Origin: Antarcticibacterium sp. 1MA-6-2
GTDB lineage: Bacteria; Bacteroidota; Bacteroidia; Flavobacteriales; Flavobacteriaceae
Assembly (NCBI RefSeq): GCF_021535135.1
Contig: NZ_CP091036.1
Coordinates: 2,976,001-3,040,000 of the forward strand
Reading direction: 5' to 3'
DNA length: 64,000 bases
This document shows positions 59,728 to 64,000 of this stretch, in pieces; the stretch's first letter is position 1, and each line of letters starts with the position of its first letter. A model generated the notes under the pieces. The model ran no database searches, was not told the DNA's origin, and worked only from the letters and a program-made list of their open reading frames with translations. Both the position numbers and the translations under genes were made by a program.

Positions 59728-60733
59728 ATGATAGAAAACAACGCTTCTATAGACATATCCAGCCTGAATGAGAAAATTGAAAGGGAGAGCGCTTTTGTAG
59801 ACCTGCTTATCAATGAAATTAACAAGGTGATTGTGGGTCAAAAGACAATGGTAGAACGTCTGTTAATAGGTTTGTTGGGTCAGGGTCACATCCTGTTGGA
59901 AGGGGTTCCCGGTCTTGCAAAGACACTTGCAATAAATACTTTGTCTCAAGCTGTTCACGGTAGCTTCAGCAGAATTCAGTTTACGCCAGACCTTTTACCC
60001 GCAGATGTCGTGGGTACGATGATCTACAATATGAAGCTCAATGACTTCAGTATAAAGAAAGGTCCTATTTTTGCCAATTTCGTACTTGCCGATGAGATCA
60101 ACCGGGCACCCGCAAAAGTCCAGTCGGCACTTCTGGAGGCGATGCAGGAAAAACAGGTAACCATAGGGGATGAAACTTTTAAGCTCGACTTAGCCGTTCC
60201 TGGTTATGGCGACTCAAAACCCGGTGGAGCAGGAAGGAACATATCCTTTGCCAGAAGCTCAGGTTGACCGTTTTATGCTGAAAACTGTTATTAAATATCC
60301 TCAAATGGCCGACGAACAATTAATTGTAAGGGCAAATTTGAGAGGTGGATTTGAAAAGGTAAACCAGGTAGTGACACTTGAGCAGATTGCACGGGCGCAG
60401 GCAGCAGTACGGGAGGTATACATGGATGAAAAGATTGAAAAATACATTCTTGATATAGTATTTGCAACACGTACGCCAGATAAATATAAACTTTCTGATC
60501 TGGCTCCATTAATTAATTTTGGTGCTTCACCAAGAGGAAGTATTAATCTTGCAACCGCAGCAAAATGTTACGCATTTATTAAGAGAAGGGGATATGTTAT
60601 TCCTGAGGATGTACGGGCAGTAGTATATGACGTATTGCGACACAGGATTGGACTTACTTATGAGGCCGAGGCTGAAAATATTACTTCTGAAGATATTATA
60701 AGTAAAATCATAAACGAAGTAGAAGTCCCATAG
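59728..60733 (+). CDS. moxR: MoxR family AAA ATPase, frame broken near 60189
   Basis: AAA+ chaperone of the MoxR type, about 334 residues, that usually acts with the DUF58 and VWA proteins encoded next. Walker A is GVPGLAKT, Walker B is LADEINRAPAKVQSALLEAMQE. The frame breaks at CTTAG (60189-60193); reading L-D-[Q]-P-F-L-V-M-A-T-Q-N-P joins it to VEQEGTYPLPEAQVDRFMLK, all canonical. A lid domain follows. Confidence 0.9.
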
Positions 60734-60867
60734 AATCCTTTGTACCCCGAAAAGAAACATCTCCGATTAAAAAAATCACCACAAGTTTTTCTGAAATGAA
60801 AAATTAAAATTGCGAAGACCTCATAAATTTCTCTGCTTTTGAGAGAGGATTAGCGAGGGAGCTTAAT

Positions 60868-61734
60868 ATGGATACTAAAGAGCTACTTAAGAAGGTTAGG
60901 AAAATTGAGATCAAAACCAGGCGTCTCAGTAATAATATATTTGGAGGAGAATATCATTCCAGCTTCAAAGGCCGTGGTATGACTTTTAGTGAAGTTCGGG
61001 AATATCAATTTGGGGATGATGTACGAAATATAGACTGGAATGTCACTGCCCGCTATAATGAACCTTTTGTAAAGGTGTTTGAAGAGGAAAGGGAGCTCAC
61101 GATGATGCTCGTGGTAGATGTATCAGGATCTGAATTATTTGGTTCAAGAGAACAATTTAAAAAAGAAGTTATAACTGAAATTGCAGCTACTCTCGCTTTT
61201 TCTGCAACTCAAAATAACGATAAAATCGGTCTTTTGCTTTTTTCAGATCAAATGGAATTGTTTATTCCTCCAAAAAAGGGAAGGTCCCACGTTTTGAGGA
61301 TCATACGTGAATTACTGGAATTTAAGCCAAAAGGGAAAGATACTAATCTCGCTGAAGCTTTAAAATATGTTTCCAACGTAATTAAGAAAAAGGCTATCAT
61401 CTTTGTGCTTTCAGATTTCCTGGTGGATGATTACCGTCAAACTTTAAAGATCATCAGTGGAAAACACGATGTGACGGGAATTAGAGTTTATGACGAACGA
61501 GAAGAAAGTATTCCAAATGTGGGTCTGGTACAAATGTTGGACAGGGAATCTGGTGAACTTATAATGGTGAATACAGGCTCCAAATCTGTAAGAAGATCTT
61601 ATGAAGCTTATTTTAAGGAGAGGGAAGATTACTTTAGGGAAAGTTTTTCTAAAAGTGGAGCAGGAATGTTGAGTACACGCGTGGGAGAGAGCTACGTGAA
61701 GAAATTATTGGGTTATTTTAAAACAAGAGGATAA
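60868..61734 (+). CDS. DUF58 domain protein
   Basis: A 288-residue protein with the DUF58 signature (FGDDVRNIDWNVTARYNEPFVKVFEEERE) followed by a VWA-like fold with a metal site (VDVSGSE). It forms part of the bat operon with MoxR. Frame intact. Confidence 0.9.
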   Translation: MDTKELLKKVRKIEIKTRRLSNNIFGGEYHSSFKGRGMTFSEVREYQFGDDVRNIDWNVTARYNEPFVKVFEEERELTMMLVVDVSGSELFGSREQFKKEVITEIAATLAFSATQNNDKIGLLLFSDQMELFIPPKKGRSHVLRIIRELLEFKPKGKDTNLAEALKYVSNVIKKKAIIFVLSDFLVDDYRQTLKIISGKHDVTGIRVYDEREESIPNVGLVQMLDRESGELIMVNTGSKSVRRSYEAYFKEREDYFRESFSKSGAGMLSTRVGESYVKKLLGYFKTRG

Positions 61735-61743
61735 GATAGTATA

Positions 61744-63429
61744 ATGAAAAACAGTTTTATAAGGTACAGTGCTATTTTTTATATACTTATTCTGCCTTTC
61801 TCTGTGATCTTTAGAAGGGACTACACCCGGTCCAGCTAGCTTTTCTTATTTGCTCTGTCGTTCCTATTTTGTTTTGCTGCTTATTCCCAGGATGCAAAAG
61901 TTGAAGCAAACATTGATACTACAGCAATTAAAATTGGGGAGCAAATTTCCTATAAGATTAGCGTAGAAACAAATCCTTCCAGTCTTGTGGTTTTTCCTGA
62001 AGGCGAAACCTTTAATCCTATGGAAGTTGTAGAGTCTTTGGCAGCAGATACTTCCAGACAGGACAACGGGTACAGGCTTATCAAAGAATATTTACTTACA
62101 CAATTCGATTCAGGGAGTTACACTATTCCATCCCAGCGGGTACTTATTAATGAAAATCCGTTTTATACAGATTCTCTTCTGGTTGAAGTTAATGATGTTG
62201 TTGTAGATACCACCAAACAAAAGATGTATGCTATAAAACCTGCGATGGAAGTACCCTCAGGTTTTTCATTTTTTCCGTGGATCTGGATAATCCTTGCAGT
62301 ATTAGTCCTTGCTGCCCTGGTATTTTTCTTGCTACGCAGGAGGAAAAAGAGGCAGGAAGCAGCCAAACAATTACCGCCATATGAGCGGGCGCTGTTTGAA
62401 CTTCAACAACTGGATGAATCCCACCTACTCGAGAACAGGCAAACCAAAGAATATTATTCTAAATTAACTGAAGCCGTGCGAAGGTATATTGAGGATGAGG
62501 TGCATTTAAGGGCAATGGAGAGCACCACTTCTGAACTTATTCTGGAACTTGAAGAAAAAATGAAAAGCGGTGAATTAAAACTTAGCCGCCAGACCATAGA
62601 TGATCTTAAAATCATTTTACAACGGGCAGATCTTGCCAAATTTGCAAATTCCCGGCCAGATATAATTACGGCAAAAGGAGACAGATCTAAAATCGAATTT
62701 GTAATTAAAGATACTAAAGCTGCAATTCCTGAACCTACTGAAGAGGAGTTATTAAAGGATGAGGAATACAGGCAGGCACAGCTAAGGAAAAAGAAACGCC
62801 GTAAGATCATAATGGCTTCCACCGCAGGAGCTGTCATAATTGTAATTGCGATATCAGTAATTATCTCTACACGCGGCTTTACCTACTTAACTCATACTGT
62901 ATTTGGAAATCCTACGAAAGAGTTGATGGAAGGAGAATGGATAAGCAGTGAATATGGTGATCCTGCAGTTGCTGTAAACACGCCCCGGGTCTTAAAAAGA
63001 GGAGAAATAGAGCTTCCTGATGATGTAAAAGCAATGATGGTTGGCAGCGAAACTTTTAAAGATGGTGATCTGGCCGAGGATCTTTACGTTGTTCTTACAA
63101 CGATGAAATTTAACCAGGGTGCAAAATTTGATCTTGATAAAGCGGTAGAAGGAATTTATACAAATCTTGAGCAACAGGGAGCCAGAAATATCATAGTTAA
63201 AGATGAAGAATTTACCACGCTGGAAGGAGTAGAAGGTGTAAAGGTTTTTGGGACTTTAGAAATGGAGCATCCTCGCAAGGAAGGAGAATATATAAGTAAG
63301 GAGTATAGTATTCTAAACTTCTCTGTAGGTGGAGGTTTTCAACAGATTACTGTTATTTATGATGAGCAGGACGAGTTTGCTGAAGAAATCGCTGGCAGAA
63401 TAATTAATTCTGTAGAATTTATAAAATAA
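61744..63429 (+). CDS. BatD-like/DUF4381 membrane protein, N-terminus interrupted by TAG
   Basis: About 560 residues in all. From an ATG at 61744 the frame encodes a hydrophobic leader, then meets TAG (61837-61839, within CAGCTAGC), and the same frame continues into a second hydrophobic core (FALSFLFCFAAYSQ) and mature VEANIDTTAIKIGEQISYK. Residues after FSFFPWIWIILAVLVLAALVFFLL form a membrane anchor, then a DUF4381-like helical region, a second anchor near ASTAGAVIIVIAISVII and a C-terminal domain. The true start is uncertain. Confidence 0.7.
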
Positions 63430-63438
63430 TATAAGACA

Positions 63439-64000
63439 ATGCTGACAAATTTCACGTTTGAAAATCCCGGGTTTTTCTGGCTTTTGGCGATCCTGCCATT
63501 TGTAGCTGCCTGGTATTTCTGGAAGAGGAATAAACAGCAGGCAGAGCTAAGAATTTCGAGTGTAAAAGGATTTAAAACCCGCAAAAGCATTCTTCCCGCC
63601 TTAAGACACGGTTTATTTTTGCTGCGTCTACTGGCCCTGGCATTTATAATTGTAGCAATGGCAAGGCCGCGTACTACAGATGTCTCCAGCAGGACTACCT
63701 CTACACAGGGGATCGATATAGTCCTTTCCATAGACATTTCTGCAAGTATGCTGGCGCGGGATCTAAAACCAAACCGTCTCGAGGCATTAAAAGAAGTAGC
63801 AGCAGAATTTATTGAGGGAAGGCCTACAGACAGAATAGGACTTGTTGTGTATGCTTAAGCGAAAGCTTTACCCTTACCCCTGTAACCAGCGACAAGGCAG
63901 TTGTACTTAATGCTCTTGAGGATATTGAATACAACAATGTTCTCGAAACTGGAACAGCAATAGGGATGGGGTTGGCAACATCTGTAAATCGACTAAAAGA
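63439..64000 (+). CDS. batA: BatA-type VWA membrane protein, frame broken at 63854, cut by window end
   Basis: The aerotolerance operon BatA protein: two N-terminal helices (FFWLLAILPFVAAWYFW, GLFLLRLLALAFIIVAMA) followed by a VWA domain with MIDAS motif DISASM and a T-G-T-A-I-G later. CTTAAG (63854-63859) breaks the frame; reading V-V-Y-A-[G]-E-S-F-T-L-T-P joins the pieces. The frame is still open at the window end. Confidence 0.9.

Noticed and set aside
61834..61843. A HindIII Hi-C ligation junction at AGCTAGCTT
   Set aside because: The expected junction has A before AGCTAGCTT; here it is C, and the flanks read as one gene. The other breakpoints do not contain it.
358..63859. All CTTAAG, CTTAGG and CTAG strings as artefacts
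   Set aside because: Many lie in intact frames, for example 5278 in the porin, 6240 in the CapK-like gene, 21175 in atpB, 22852 in atpH, and 41090 and 41889 in recA. Only those at frame breaks are listed.
1..64000. Genome decay or mass pseudogenisation as the reason for the broken genes
   Set aside because: Both halves of each gene remain highly conserved and essential genes (atpA, atpG, trpS, purD) are hit. Decay would also leave substitutions and deletions in the bodies of the genes, which are not seen.
1..64000. Stop-codon reassignment
   Set aside because: All three stops occur at the breaks, most breaks shift the frame, and intact genes (recA, amtB, the S9 peptidase) end at normal stops.
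1..64000. Programmed ribosomal frameshifting at the CTTAG-type sites
   Set aside because: Required shifts differ (none, +1, +2 or -1) between sites with nearly the same string, and no consistent slippery heptamer or downstream structure is visible.
1..64000. tRNA, rRNA, CRISPR, phage or insertion-sequence features
   Set aside because: Looked for cloverleaf 3' ends, direct-repeat arrays, transposase motifs and integrases; none could be supported.

Overview
The window is a stretch of a Flavobacteriaceae chromosome, most like the Gramella/Christiangramia-Salegentibacter group. The evidence is the gldH and sprE/porW gliding and type IX secretion genes, the DUF6427, DUF6341, DUF6168, DUF5687, DUF4254 and DUF4292 families, the atpZ-DUF6168-atpB-E-F-H-A-G order, Bacteroidetes TAnnTTTG -7 promoter elements, near absence of Shine-Dalgarno sequences, and AT-rich DNA. 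I see no rRNA, tRNA, CRISPR array, prophage or insertion sequence.

Layout. 1-2.4 kb: end of a polysaccharide cluster (rfbD, UDP-glucuronate decarboxylase, glycosyltransferase). 2.7-5.5 kb: nitrogen module (PII, amtB, porin). 5.6-12.8 kb: CapK/PaaK-like ligase, purD, small membrane proteins, a candidate nuclease plus D12-class DNA methyltransferase, DUF4254 and a heptosyltransferase-like enzyme. 12.8-13.3 kb: repeat-rich spacer. 13.3-19.7 kb: PaaE-type reductase, ABC exporter (DUF5687 plus ATPase), SprE/PorW, bactofilin. 19.7-25.6 kb: F1Fo ATP synthase operon closed by a clear terminator. 25.6-33.3 kb: envelope operon (flippase, dUTPase, sugar nucleotidyltransferase, TPR protein, DUF4292 lipoprotein, EnvC). 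33.3-42 kb: thioesterase, HU/SPOR protein, dprA, trpS, plsC, an ECF sigma factor with a membrane/barrel partner, recA. 42.4-47.5 kb: trhO, ricT, gldH, PBP1a. 47.6-51.1 kb: CoA-transferase, DUF6616-like protein, diaminopropionate ammonia-lyase. 51.1-58.6 kb: S9 peptidase, exoA, acyl-ACP desaturase, phosphatase, AlbA_2 protein, four-helix-bundle protein, SDR. 58.7-64 kb: DUF4382 lipoprotein and the moxR-DUF58-batD-like-batA operon, cut by the window end.

The most striking property is that about half of the genes, including essential ones (atpA, atpG, atpH, purD, trpS, PBP1a), have broken reading frames. The breaks are not random. At 28 positions the disrupted site reads CTTAG, CTTAAG, CTTAGG, CCTAAG, CCTAGG, CTAGG, CTAAG or CTTGAG, where conserved proteins would need CCTG or CTGG (or the complement). 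At four more, CCTGT has become CTGT. A smaller group are homopolymer length changes. Because both partial frames of each gene remain well conserved, I annotate each as one gene and read this as a systematic sequence or consensus artefact first, with biology as the less likely alternative.
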